From an uncultured Lachnoanaerobaculum sp. (GTDB taxonomy: Bacteria; Bacillota; Clostridia; Lachnospirales; Lachnospiraceae): a stretch of DNA of 64,000 bases. The notes under the pieces were generated by a model that was not told the origin of the DNA, did not search any database, and saw only the letters and a program-made list of their open reading frames with translations. Both the position numbers and the translations under genes were made by a program. Below are positions 36,075 to 44,246 of the stretch, one piece after another (position 1 is the first letter of the stretch; each line of letters begins with the position of its first letter). Location of the stretch: the NCBI GenBank assembly GCA_946999385.1, contig CAMQCZ010000008.1, positions 1-64,000 on the forward strand. The letters are read 5' to 3'.

Positions 36075-36419
36075 TTATATTACATTTTCAATTAATTTTC
36101 CATCAATCCATATTCTTTCCAAATCATAAAATAATCTATTTTCCTTATCAAATAAATGAATAACCAAATCACCATAATCCATCAATATCCAAGTAGCATT
36201 TCTATTTCCTTCCACCTGTTTTATATTTACACCTGACATTGATAATTTTCCTAAAATTTCATCACTTATCGCTCTTAATTGATTTACATTGTTAGCACTG
36301 GCAATTAAAAAATAATCTGCAATAGTGCTAATTTCACTAATATCAATAAGCTTTATATTTTCTCCTTTTTTTTCATCTATAATTTTATATGCTAAAGTCG
36401 CCAATTCTCTACTTGTCAT
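36075..36419 (-). CDS. rsfS: Ribosomal silencing factor RsfS
   Basis: A 114-residue RsfS/Iojap protein with IADYFLIASANNVNQLRAI and GNRNATWILMDYGDLVIHLF, the segments that contact ribosomal protein uL14. It blocks subunit joining when nutrients are scarce. It overlaps yqeK by 11 bases, as in many Firmicutes where nadD-yqeK-rsfS are adjacent. Confidence 0.96.
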   Translation of the reverse strand: MTSRELATLAYKIIDEKKGENIKLIDISEISTIADYFLIASANNVNQLRAISDEILGKLSMSGVNIKQVEGNRNATWILMDYGDLVIHLFDKENRLFYDLERIWIDGKLIENVI

Positions 36420-36993
36420 ATATTCCCTCTTTCTCTAAGTAATCTAAACATTCTAAAGTTTGTTCATTAATATATACATTCTTTTCATTCAAATATTTTA
36501 TAGTATCCTGCAAAATTAAATATATAGTATAAGTTAAATCTTTGAATGCCATTTTTCTTATTTTATCTAAATTATTCGCCTTATCTCTAAGAGGTTCTAT
36601 ATAATCGGCAATAAAAACTATTTTTTCCAATTTTGACATACCGGCTCTACCTGTAGTATGGTATCTTATTGCACTTAAAATATCGGCATCCTCTATAAAA
36701 TATTTTTTTGTAGCTAAAATAGGACCATAAATTGCATGCCAAATCTGCTTTGATTTTAAATCATTTTCATCTAAAGATATACCCTCCATTTTCAAGGCTT
36801 CCAGAATAGATTCATTTGAAATATTCTTGGCACAATCATGTAATAATCCTGCTAATTTTGCCTTATATATATCCTCTCCATGTGCCATAGCCAAGGCTGC
36901 ACTTGTATAACTAACACCTAAGCTATGCTCATATCTATCTTTTTTTAAGTTATCCTTCAAGCTGTTTCTTATCTCTATATATCTTTCTTCCAT
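36409..36993 (-). CDS. yqeK: HD-domain protein YqeK (diadenosine tetraphosphate hydrolase family)
   Basis: A 194-residue HD-domain phosphohydrolase: H23 in YEHSLGVS, the metal pair H52-D53 in LLHDCAK, H86-type residues in WHAIYGP, and a late aspartate in IADYIEP. Family members split Ap4A symmetrically. It lies four bases after nadD and overlaps rsfS. An AGGTAA site precedes the ATG. Confidence 0.93.
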   Translation of the reverse strand: MEERYIEIRNSLKDNLKKDRYEHSLGVSYTSAALAMAHGEDIYKAKLAGLLHDCAKNISNESILEALKMEGISLDENDLKSKQIWHAIYGPILATKKYFIEDADILSAIRYHTTGRAGMSKLEKIVFIADYIEPLRDKANNLDKIRKMAFKDLTYTIYLILQDTIKYLNEKNVYINEQTLECLDYLEKEGIYDK

Positions 36994-36997
36994 AAAA

Positions 36998-37600
36998 TTA
37001 CCTATATAAATTATTGTGTCTTATATATTCAAGAACATTTTCATTTAATAAATTACTACAGTCCTTGTTTGCTCTTATACTATTTCTTATCTGCTCAGAT
37101 GATATATTCGTTTTTTTAAAATTTAATATATTGATATTAGCATTGTACTTCTCAATATACTCTTGTCTAAGTTTAAATATATTTTTTTCTTTATCTATAT
37201 ATTCTCTATCTATAATTAGCAAATTTACAAGAGAAAATATTTTTTTATATTCAAACCATGTATTCAACTCTAAAAATGAATCTGCACCCATCACAAAGTA
37301 AAGATCATCCACTTTATATCTTTGCTTTAATATAGCAAGACTTACACTTGTATATGAATTTTCTTTTCTTTCTCTTTCTATTTCACATATACTAAAAAAT
37401 GGATATTTTGAAATTGCTAAATTAAGCATATTTTTTCTATCATTATACGAACTGATTTTATGATCCTTCTTATGTGGAGGCTTAAAATTTAACATAAAAT
37501 AAAGCTTATCTAAATTAGCCTGCTTATATGCAGCAAGTGCCAGGTTAATATGAGCTTTATGTACAGGATCAAATGTCCCGCCATATATACCTATTTTCAT
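36998..37600 (-). CDS. nadD: Nicotinate-nucleotide adenylyltransferase NadD
   Basis: A 200-residue nucleotidyltransferase beginning MKIGIYGGTFDPVHKAH. The usual HxGH motif reads HKAH (14-17), with alanine for glycine. The second motif ISSEQIRNSIR near residue 172 is normal. It adenylates nicotinate mononucleotide for NAD synthesis. It overlaps yhbY by four bases and precedes yqeK. Confidence 0.94.
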   Translation of the reverse strand: MKIGIYGGTFDPVHKAHINLALAAYKQANLDKLYFMLNFKPPHKKDHKISSYNDRKNMLNLAISKYPFFSICEIERERKENSYTSVSLAILKQRYKVDDLYFVMGADSFLELNTWFEYKKIFSLVNLLIIDREYIDKEKNIFKLRQEYIEKYNANINILNFKKTNISSEQIRNSIRANKDCSNLLNENVLEYIRHNNLYR

Positions 37601-37896
37601 ACCTTATTTAAATCAATTTTTCTTTTTTCTTTATTATCTGCTTGTTTATATATAACTATTTTTTTTCCTATAATTTGTACAATCTCAGATCTGGTTTCAT
37701 TTGCTATTGTAAATGCTATTTCCTTAGGGTCATCTAAGCAATTTTTTAAAACACCAATTTTTATAATTTCTCTTGCCTCTAAGGCTTCTTTTATAGCTTC
37801 GATAATTTCTTCAGTTAATGAGGACTTGCCTATATTAAATATAGTTTCTATATTCATAGCAAGACCTTTTAAATATGCTCTTTGTTTACTTGTCAT
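37597..37896 (-). CDS. yhbY: CRM-domain RNA-binding protein YhbY/YqeI
   Basis: A 99-residue single CRM (CRS1-YhbY) domain with MTSKQRAYLKGLA at the start, the conserved loop IGKSSLTEEI and KIGVLKNCL. It binds 50S precursors. Located nine bases after obgE and overlapping nadD by four bases. The expected GxxG loop is present as NIGKSS. Confidence 0.94.
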   Translation of the reverse strand: MTSKQRAYLKGLAMNIETIFNIGKSSLTEEIIEAIKEALEAREIIKIGVLKNCLDDPKEIAFTIANETRSEIVQIIGKKIVIYKQADNKEKRKIDLNKV

Positions 37897-37905
37897 ATAC
37901 TTCCT

Positions 37906-39177
37906 CTATTTATAATAATCAAATTCATGTCCATACATTCGTACCGTATTTCCATCTTCAATACCTAATTTTTCTAATTCATCTAATATACCTGAATCCT
38001 TCAAAAAGCGTTGAAAGAAATTAAATCCTTTTTCAGAATCTAAATTTGTATATCCAAGAAGCTTTTCTATTCTAGGACCTTCTACAATAAATATATCACC
38101 ATCCTGAGTAATACTATAAGGTAAATCCTTACTTGTATTGTAATCTATTTCAAATTCTTTTTCAAATATTATTGCTTCTTTTTTAATATTTTTCAATATA
38201 TCACTTATACCATATAAAAGCTCTTTTATACCTTGACCACTGACACCCGATATTTTAAAAACCTTCAAATTAAATTCGTTTTCCAGCTCTTTAATCTTAG
38301 TATCAACACAGGAGCTTATAAGATCGCTTTTATTAGCGGCTATAATTGCAGGCTTTTTTAATAGATTTTCATTATATGAGCCTAATTCATTCATAATCTT
38401 TTTAATATCATCTACAGGATCTCTTCCTTCTATACCTGCTAAATCTACTACATGAACAAGAATTTTACATCTTTCTATATGTCTTAAAAAATCATGACCA
38501 AGACCTATACCTTCACTTGCCCCCTCAATAAGTCCAGGTATATCAGCCATTACAAAAGAATTGTCTGAATCCAGATCTACAAGACCTAAATGTGGATTTA
38601 AAGTAGTAAAATGATAATTGGCTATCTTAGGTTTTGCATTGCTAACTCTTGAAAGTAAAGTTGATTTACCTACATTAGGATAACCTACTAATCCAACATC
38701 GGCAATAACCTTTAATTCAAGTGTAACAAACATTTCCAAACCGCTTTGCCCAGGCTTTGCAAATCTTGGAACCTGCATAGTTGGCGTTGCAAAATTCATA
38801 TTTCCAAGACCGCCTTTTCCACCTCTTAAAATAAGCTCTCTTTTTCTATCACCTGACATATCAGCTATTATTTTGCCTGATTCAAAATCCTTTATAAGTG
38901 TACCTTCAGGCACTTTAATTATTAAATCCTTAGCATCCTTACCATGACATCTTCGCTTTGAACCGGACTCTCCGTCCGCAGCTATATATTTCTTATTATA
39001 TCTGAAATCCGATAAAGTATTTAAGCCTTTATCTACTTCAAAAATAATACTTCCACCACGTCCTCCATCACCACCATCCGGACCTCCGGCAGCTACAAAT
39101 AATTCTCGGCGAAAACTAACATGTCCATCTCCACCTTTTCCGGATTTTATAAAAATTTTTGCACAATCTGCAAACAT
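37906..39177 (-). CDS. obgE: GTPase ObgE/CgtA
   Basis: A 423-residue Obg GTPase: glycine-rich N-terminal Obg fold (about 1-158, many GGDGG turns), G domain with GYPNVGKST near residue 170 and DIPGLIEGA, and a C-terminal OCT domain (about 345-423). It acts in 50S assembly and stress signalling. A hairpin with T-run lies between rpmA and this gene at 39202-39230, so it may be partly uncoupled from the ribosomal genes upstream. A GGAG-type site precedes the ATG. Confidence 0.97.
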   Translation of the reverse strand: MFADCAKIFIKSGKGGDGHVSFRRELFVAAGGPDGGDGGRGGSIIFEVDKGLNTLSDFRYNKKYIAADGESGSKRRCHGKDAKDLIIKVPEGTLIKDFESGKIIADMSGDRKRELILRGGKGGLGNMNFATPTMQVPRFAKPGQSGLEMFVTLELKVIADVGLVGYPNVGKSTLLSRVSNAKPKIANYHFTTLNPHLGLVDLDSDNSFVMADIPGLIEGASEGIGLGHDFLRHIERCKILVHVVDLAGIEGRDPVDDIKKIMNELGSYNENLLKKPAIIAANKSDLISSCVDTKIKELENEFNLKVFKISGVSGQGIKELLYGISDILKNIKKEAIIFEKEFEIDYNTSKDLPYSITQDGDIFIVEGPRIEKLLGYTNLDSEKGFNFFQRFLKDSGILDELEKLGIEDGNTVRMYGHEFDYYK

Positions 39178-39201
39178 AAAAACTCCTTTTCAAGTTAAAA
39201 A

Positions 39202-39230
39202 AGCTTCATACAAAATCTTGTATGAAGCCT
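39202..39230 (-). terminator. Internal terminator/attenuator between rpmA and obgE
   Basis: A stem of about 11-12 bp (39202-39213 with 39218-39229) and, on the minus strand, a run of six Ts. It starts seven bases after the rpmA stop and 25 bases before the obgE start. Confidence 0.7.
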
Positions 39231-39236
39231 TAATTA

Positions 39237-39527
39237 TTACTCATTTATTACTTTTGGATATACAGAAACTTGCTTTCTATCTCTACCCTTTCTTTCAAAA
39301 CGTACAACTCCATCAACCTTAGCAAATAATGTATCATCACCACCACGACCAACATTATTACCAGGATGTATCTTAGTTCCACGTTGTCTATAAAGAATAT
39401 TTCCAGCTAAAACGAATTGACCATCTGCTCTTTTTGCTCCAAGTCTTTTTGATTCTGAATCCCTACCATTCTTAGTAGAACCAACTCCCTTTTTATGAGC
39501 AAATAATTGAAGGTTCATCTTTAACAT
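39237..39527 (-). CDS. rpmA: 50S ribosomal protein L27 (with Prp-cleaved N-terminal extension)
   Basis: A 96-residue bL27 starting MLKMNLQLFAHKKGVGSTKN. The stretch NLQLFA before HKKG is the Firmicute extension removed by the protease Prp, whose gene is two bases upstream. GGAGGTGAAATAGT precedes the ATG. It belongs to rplU-prp-rpmA. Confidence 0.98.
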   Translation of the reverse strand: MLKMNLQLFAHKKGVGSTKNGRDSESKRLGAKRADGQFVLAGNILYRQRGTKIHPGNNVGRGGDDTLFAKVDGVVRFERKGRDRKQVSVYPKVINE

Positions 39528-39528
39528 A

Positions 39529-39855
39529 CTATTTCACCTCCTGAAATTTAATATTAATATATTTATTTCCATATTGCTTTTTAATTTCTTGTAAACCTAA
39601 AATACAAGAATTTAATAATAATTTAGAAGAAGAGCTTATATCACCCCTTAATAATAAATAAATATAGCCATTCTTAATATCAAGCTCAAAAATATCTTCT
39701 GTAAACTTCTCTATAGAATTAACTAAATTAATGCTAAGAGCTGAGACAGCAGAACACACTATATCAAAGCCTGCATCTGCATAACCTGCATGGCCTTGTA
39801 ATTTAATCCCGATACTATTTCCTTCTAAATCTCGATAAATTGTTAATTGAATCAT
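39529..39855 (-). CDS. prp: Ribosomal-processing cysteine protease Prp (YsxB)
   Basis: A 108-residue protein with the catalytic pair in GHAGYADAGFDIVCSAVSAL: His22 and Cys34. It removes the N-terminal extension of L27, encoded next. It lies two bases after rplU. Confidence 0.95.
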   Translation of the reverse strand: MIQLTIYRDLEGNSIGIKLQGHAGYADAGFDIVCSAVSALSINLVNSIEKFTEDIFELDIKNGYIYLLLRGDISSSSKLLLNSCILGLQEIKKQYGNKYINIKFQEVK

Positions 39856-39857
39856 TT

Positions 39858-40166
39858 CTATAAATTAATTTTTTCAATCTTAACAACACTAAGTTGCTGT
39901 CTATGACCATTTTTCTTATGATATCCGGTCTTTCTTTTGTATTTATATACTATGACCTTTTTAGCTTTAGCATTAGAAATAACTTTAGCAGATACGCTTG
40001 CACCATCTAATTTTGGTGCTCCAAGCTTTAACTCTCCATCATTAATAGCTAGTATAGAGTCAAATACTACACTTTCTCCAACCTCAAGACCGAGCTTTTC
40101 TACCCTAATGACATCGCCCTCAGATACCTTATATTGCTTTCCACCTGTTGCAATAATTGCGTACAT
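39858..40166 (-). CDS. rplU: 50S ribosomal protein L21
   Basis: 102 residues from ATG 40166 (MYAIIATGGKQYKVSEGD), with GGAGGT seven bases upstream; the longer frame to 40211 runs through the leader and is rejected. C-terminal KYKRKTGYHKKNGHRQ is the rRNA-binding part. It is the first gene of the operon that continues to ridA, behind a strong promoter and an L21 leader. Confidence 0.98.
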   Translation of the reverse strand: MYAIIATGGKQYKVSEGDVIRVEKLGLEVGESVVFDSILAINDGELKLGAPKLDGASVSAKVISNAKAKKVIVYKYKRKTGYHKKNGHRQQLSVVKIEKINL

Positions 40167-40242
40167 CTTACGGACCTCCTTTTTATCATTACTCGCCAAC
40201 TTCGGTGTCATACGAACTTTAAACCTTATTGAGCGGCATACT
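40167..40242 (-). promoter_or_regulatory. Ribosomal protein L21 leader RNA
   Basis: The 5' untranslated region contains ACACCGAAGTTGGCGAGTAA and paired segments upstream of GGAGGT, resembling the Firmicute L21 leader of Rfam. It presumably lets L21 control its own operon. Assigned from memory of the motif, without a covariance search. Confidence 0.6.
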
Positions 40243-40247
40243 TTAGA

Positions 40248-40276
40248 AGTATATCATTAGAATTTTTATATGTCAA
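40248..40276 (-). promoter_or_regulatory. Promoter of the rplU operon
   Basis: On the minus strand: perfect TTGACA (40276-40271), 17 bases, TATACT (40253-40248). Confidence 0.8.
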
Positions 40277-40324
40277 TAGCTTTTACAACTTTCAACTCTC
40301 AAGTAAAATAGTAATAATTCTAAA

Positions 40325-40363
40325 TGTCAGTATAAAAATAGATATCCTGCTTTTATACTGACA
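40325..40363 (-). terminator. Terminator after alaS
   Basis: A perfect 13-bp stem (40325-40337 with 40351-40363) and a 13-base loop, 14 bases after the alaS stop. The T-run on the minus strand is weak. Confidence 0.65.
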
Positions 40364-40377
40364 CTTTATTATTTTTA

Positions 40378-43017
40378 TTATACTAAATTTGATATAATAT
40401 TTTTTGCTTCTTTTAAAGCTTCATCTATCTTAGTGGCATCCTTACCGCCGGCTTGTGCCATATTTGGTCTACCACCACCGCCACCACCAACAATAGGTGC
40501 AATAGCTTTTATTATATTACCTGCATTTATACCTTTTTTCAGGCAAAAATCTGAAACCATAACTAAGAGATTAACTTTATCACCTACACTTGAAGCTAAT
40601 ACCAAAACACCATCCTTGAGCTTTTCTTTTAAATCATCTCCCATGGCTCTTAATTCGTTCATTTCTATATCATCTAATTTTAAACATAAAAGTCTAATAT
40701 CTTTTATAGAAATAATTTGTGAATCTATATCATTAAGACTATCCTTGGCAAGCTTTGCTTTTAATTTCTCATTTTCAGATTTTAATTCTTTTATTTCTGA
40801 TAAATATAATTTAATCTTATTTTTAATATCACTTATATTAGTTTTCAATAAGGCAGAAATTTCATTCATTTCATTCTCTATATTCTCATAGTAATTTACC
40901 AATGAATCACCGGTCAATGCTTCAATACGCCTAACTCCGGCAGCTATACCGGTTTCAGATATGATTTTAAATGCTCCTATCTGAATAGTATTTGAAACAT
41001 GAGTACCTCCACAAAGCTCTTTAGAAAAATCGCCCATGCTGACAACTCTTACCTTACCTTGATATTTTTCTCCAAATAAGGCCATAGCCCCACTTTTTTT
41101 AGCATCTTCAAGTTGCATAATTTCTGTATTAACCTTATTGGCTGCCTTAATCTCTTTATTGACCAGATCCTCTACAGCTTTTATTTCATCCTTTGTTAAA
41201 GGTGAAAAATGAGTAAAATCAAATCTCAATCTATCACAGGCAACCAAGCTTCCCGCTTGTTCAACATGTGTTCCAAGTACAGTCCTCAGTGCTTTATGTA
41301 ATAAATGTGTACTGCTATGATTTTTACATATATTTTTTCTATTATTTTCATCAACCTCTAAATCAACAATATCAAAAATATTAAATTGACCTGACAAAAC
41401 TCGACCTATATGAGCTATTTTTGAACCCTGTAGCTTTATAACATCCTCAACCTTAAAAATAGATGAACCTGATTTAATATATCCTATATCAGCTACCTGC
41501 CCACCCATAGTTGCATAAAATACCGTCTTATCTGTAATAATACTTCCAAAATCATTTTCCTTTAAAGAATTAACTATTTCAGCTTCCGTAGTCAATGCCG
41601 TTATTTCAGCTTTTGTCTTATATAAATCATATCCGATAAATTCAGTAGTTAAATTAACATCCAAATCCTGATAAATTGTAGCATCCGAGCCCATATAATT
41701 TGTAGTCTTTCTAGCTTTTCTAGCCATATCCTTTTGATTTTTCATGGCTATATCAAAGGCTTTTTCATCAATAGTAAATCCTTTTTCCTCTAAAATCTCC
41801 TTTGTTAGATCTATAGGAAAACCATAGGTGTCATAAAGCTTAAAAGCTTCAATACCGCTCATAAGTCGCCTATTTTCTTTTTTCATCTTATTTTCTATAT
41901 CATTTAAGATTTCCAAGCCCTGATCTATAGTTTTATAAAACTTATCCTCCTCTTCGCTTAAAACCTTTAATATCATAGCTTTTCTTTCTTCAAGTTCAGG
42001 ATAAGCTTCCTTACTAAGCTCTATAACCACTTTAGCCAATTCAGCTAAAAATTTATCTTTTATATTTAACATACGTCCATGTCTTGCCGCTCTTCTAAGA
42101 AGCCTTCTCAGAACATAGCCTCGCCCTTCATTACTTGGCATTATACCGTCACTTATCATAAATGTACATGAACGAACATGATCTGTGATTAATCTAAGAG
42201 AAACATCTTTTTTCTCATCCTCTTTATATTTTAAATGTGCAAGGCTTGCAACTGAATCCAACAAAGCTTTTATAGTATCAACTTCAAATATTGATGAAAC
42301 ATCCTGTATAATTACTGCAAGTCTTTCAAGTCCCATTCCTGTATCTATATTTTTTTGCTCAAGCTCAGTGTAATTACCTTTTCCATCACTGTTGAATTGT
42401 GAAAATACATTATTCCATACTTCCATATATCTATCACAATCACAGCCTACAGTACAATTTTCTTTAGAGCAACCATATTTAGGTCCTCTATCATAATATA
42501 CTTCAGAGCAAGGCCCACAGGGACCGCTACCATGCTCCCAAAAATTATCCTCTTTACCAAATCTGAATATTCTTTCTGCAGGAATACCTATCTTCTTATT
42601 CCATATTTCAAATGCTTCATCATCATCTAAATATATTGAAGGATATAGTCTATCTTTATCTAAACCTACAACCTCTGTCAAAAATTCCCAAGTCCAAGCT
42701 ATTGCTTCTTTTTTAAAATAATCTCCAAAGGAAAAATTTCCGAGCATTTCAAAAAAAGTACCATGTCTTGCTGTTTTTCCTACATTTTCTATATCTCCTG
42801 TACGAATACATTTTTGACAAGTAGCAACCCTCCTTCTAGGAGGTATTTCCTGTCCGGTAAAATATGGCTTCAAAGGTGCCATACCGGAATTTATAAGTAA
42901 TAAACTATTATCATTATGTGGAACAAGAGAAAAACTTTTCATTACTAAATGATCCTTAGACTCAAAAAAGTCTAAAAACATCTTTCTAATCTCATTCAGT
43001 CCATATTTTTTTGTCAT
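40378..43017 (-). CDS. alaS: Alanine-tRNA ligase
   Basis: About 879 residues from ATG 43017 (MTKKYGLNEIRKMFLDFF). The class II catalytic domain includes HGTFFEMLGNFSFGDYF and GLERL; the editing domain has STHLLHKALR and CGGTHVSN zinc-ligand motifs; the C-terminal coiled coil and glycine-rich DHHA1 tail GGGGGGRPNMAQAGG are present. Neither this ATG nor the upstream TTG at 43050 has a convincing ribosome binding site; the length of other AlaRS proteins favours 43017. No alanine T-box was seen upstream. Confidence 0.96.
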   Translation of the reverse strand: MTKKYGLNEIRKMFLDFFESKDHLVMKSFSLVPHNDNSLLLINSGMAPLKPYFTGQEIPPRRRVATCQKCIRTGDIENVGKTARHGTFFEMLGNFSFGDYFKKEAIAWTWEFLTEVVGLDKDRLYPSIYLDDDEAFEIWNKKIGIPAERIFRFGKEDNFWEHGSGPCGPCSEVYYDRGPKYGCSKENCTVGCDCDRYMEVWNNVFSQFNSDGKGNYTELEQKNIDTGMGLERLAVIIQDVSSIFEVDTIKALLDSVASLAHLKYKEDEKKDVSLRLITDHVRSCTFMISDGIMPSNEGRGYVLRRLLRRAARHGRMLNIKDKFLAELAKVVIELSKEAYPELEERKAMILKVLSEEEDKFYKTIDQGLEILNDIENKMKKENRRLMSGIEAFKLYDTYGFPIDLTKEILEEKGFTIDEKAFDIAMKNQKDMARKARKTTNYMGSDATIYQDLDVNLTTEFIGYDLYKTKAEITALTTEAEIVNSLKENDFGSIITDKTVFYATMGGQVADIGYIKSGSSIFKVEDVIKLQGSKIAHIGRVLSGQFNIFDIVDLEVDENNRKNICKNHSSTHLLHKALRTVLGTHVEQAGSLVACDRLRFDFTHFSPLTKDEIKAVEDLVNKEIKAANKVNTEIMQLEDAKKSGAMALFGEKYQGKVRVVSMGDFSKELCGGTHVSNTIQIGAFKIISETGIAAGVRRIEALTGDSLVNYYENIENEMNEISALLKTNISDIKNKIKLYLSEIKELKSENEKLKAKLAKDSLNDIDSQIISIKDIRLLCLKLDDIEMNELRAMGDDLKEKLKDGVLVLASSVGDKVNLLVMVSDFCLKKGINAGNIIKAIAPIVGGGGGGRPNMAQAGGKDATKIDEALKEAKNIISNLV

Positions 43018-43118
43018 ATTTAATACCAGTTTAAATAAATATTTAAACAATAGACATAAGTCTATATATTACCTTTCTATTTAAATTTCTTACTCTTACT
43101 TTTTATAATTTTAAATAA

Positions 43119-43247
43119 TTATTTTTTCTTTTTTAACTCTCTGCTATCTCTAAATTTTTTCCCTGCAAGTATTCCTAACAATCCTAAGCATGCAAAAAAA
43201 ATAACTTTTATTATAGCAATTAAAAAATTCCAGGCAACCAATCCCAT
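43119..43247 (-). CDS. 42-residue single-span membrane protein
   Basis: A short gene with AAGGAGTTAATT directly before ATG 43247 and a TAA at 43119. The product MGLVAWNFLIAIIKVIFFAC continues to LGLLGILAGKKF and a basic tail. One membrane span covers about residues 5-29, and the KKFRDSRELKKKK tail follows the positive-inside rule. Function unknown. It lies between the PLP-enzyme gene and alaS, on the same strand. Confidence 0.7.
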   Translation of the reverse strand: MGLVAWNFLIAIIKVIFFACLGLLGILAGKKFRDSRELKKKK

Positions 43248-43312
43248 AATTAACTCCTTGATAGAATACTTTTTTTTAATTTTATCACAAGCTATTTAAA
43301 AGTACAAGCATC

Positions 43313-44245
43313 TTACTTATCAGTACAATTTTCTTCGACAAAGTCTAAATATATAGGGTAGGCACCTGTATGTATAAATAAGGTTTTCCCAATAATATTA
43401 TTATTATCAATTTCTTTAATTAATCCATAAAAGGCCTTACCCGTATATATAGGATCCAAATTTATATCATATTTTTTATTAATACTAATAATAAAATTTT
43501 TCAGCTCTTCATCTATATTTGCATAAGCTTTATTTATATACTTATTTAATATATAATTATGCTCCAAATTATCATTTAAAATCTCATTTCTTGCAATAGA
43601 AATACCATACAAATTAATCCTATTATTGCTTTCCTTTTTTGCCTTTGCCAATCCATAATATGTCATACCGGTACCATAAGGCAAAACAATATTATCAAAT
43701 TCAGGCTCATTTTTTTCCAATTCTTTATAAACCTTGTAATAGGCATTTTGTAATATAGCTTCATTTCCTTTACCATATATATCACCATAGATATAATATA
43801 CTTTTTTATTTTCTTTTTTTAAGAAATCTATAATTTCAATAAGCTTTTCCTGAACCTTGGTTTTTTTACAAAAATATCTTTTTGCTCCTAAAGCATCCGA
43901 TATTTTTTCATTCAGACATTTTTTTCTTGTTTTATTTTTTATTTGTAAATATTCTTTATCATTTAATGAAGTTAAAATATAGCAAGGAATATTAAGCTTA
44001 TTACAAAAAGCTGAGATAATTCTATTAAAATTCGACTCCAAAGAACCATAGCTTAAAATAATATCACAATCCTTTTTATAAAAATCAAATAAAAGCTCAA
44101 TAGCTAATCTTAATTTATTACCACCATAAGAAAAATTTAATTTATCCTCTCTAAGCAAGTATATATCTGCTTTTTTATAAGACATCAAGTATTCTATTTT
44201 TAAAGATAAATCTATTTTATTCAAAAGCTCTTTAAAATTATTCAT
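43313..44245 (-). CDS. PLP-dependent enzyme of the ACC deaminase/D-cysteine desulfhydrase family
   Basis: A 310-residue fold-type II PLP protein: Schiff-base lysine K44 in YGGNKLRLA, SLESNFNR, the phosphate loop LPYGTGMTYYGLA, DPIYTGKAFYGLI and FIHTGAYPI. These are the landmarks of the ACC deaminase/D-cysteine desulfhydrase group, though usual GGxP near the end reads GAYP. It may release ammonia and a keto acid from a small amino acid. It starts one base after the glycosyltransferase gene, so both are likely co-translated. The real substrate cannot be told from sequence. Confidence 0.75.
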   Translation of the reverse strand: MNNFKELLNKIDLSLKIEYLMSYKKADIYLLREDKLNFSYGGNKLRLAIELLFDFYKKDCDIILSYGSLESNFNRIISAFCNKLNIPCYILTSLNDKEYLQIKNKTRKKCLNEKISDALGAKRYFCKKTKVQEKLIEIIDFLKKENKKVYYIYGDIYGKGNEAILQNAYYKVYKELEKNEPEFDNIVLPYGTGMTYYGLAKAKKESNNRINLYGISIARNEILNDNLEHNYILNKYINKAYANIDEELKNFIISINKKYDINLDPIYTGKAFYGLIKEIDNNNIIGKTLFIHTGAYPIYLDFVEENCTDK

Positions 44246-44246
44246 C

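Noticed and set aside
40167..40211. Longer L21 start at 40211
   Set aside because: It runs through the leader and the GGAGGT site; the L21 family begins at MYAIIATGGKQYKV.
42185..42373. Small plus-strand frames inside alaS, obgE, addA and other housekeeping genes
   Set aside because: They are antisense or out-of-frame shadows without ribosome binding sites or recognisable products.
43018..43118. T-box or other aminoacyl-tRNA leader before alaS
   Set aside because: No T-box consensus, specifier loop or terminator was found in this short AT-rich gap.
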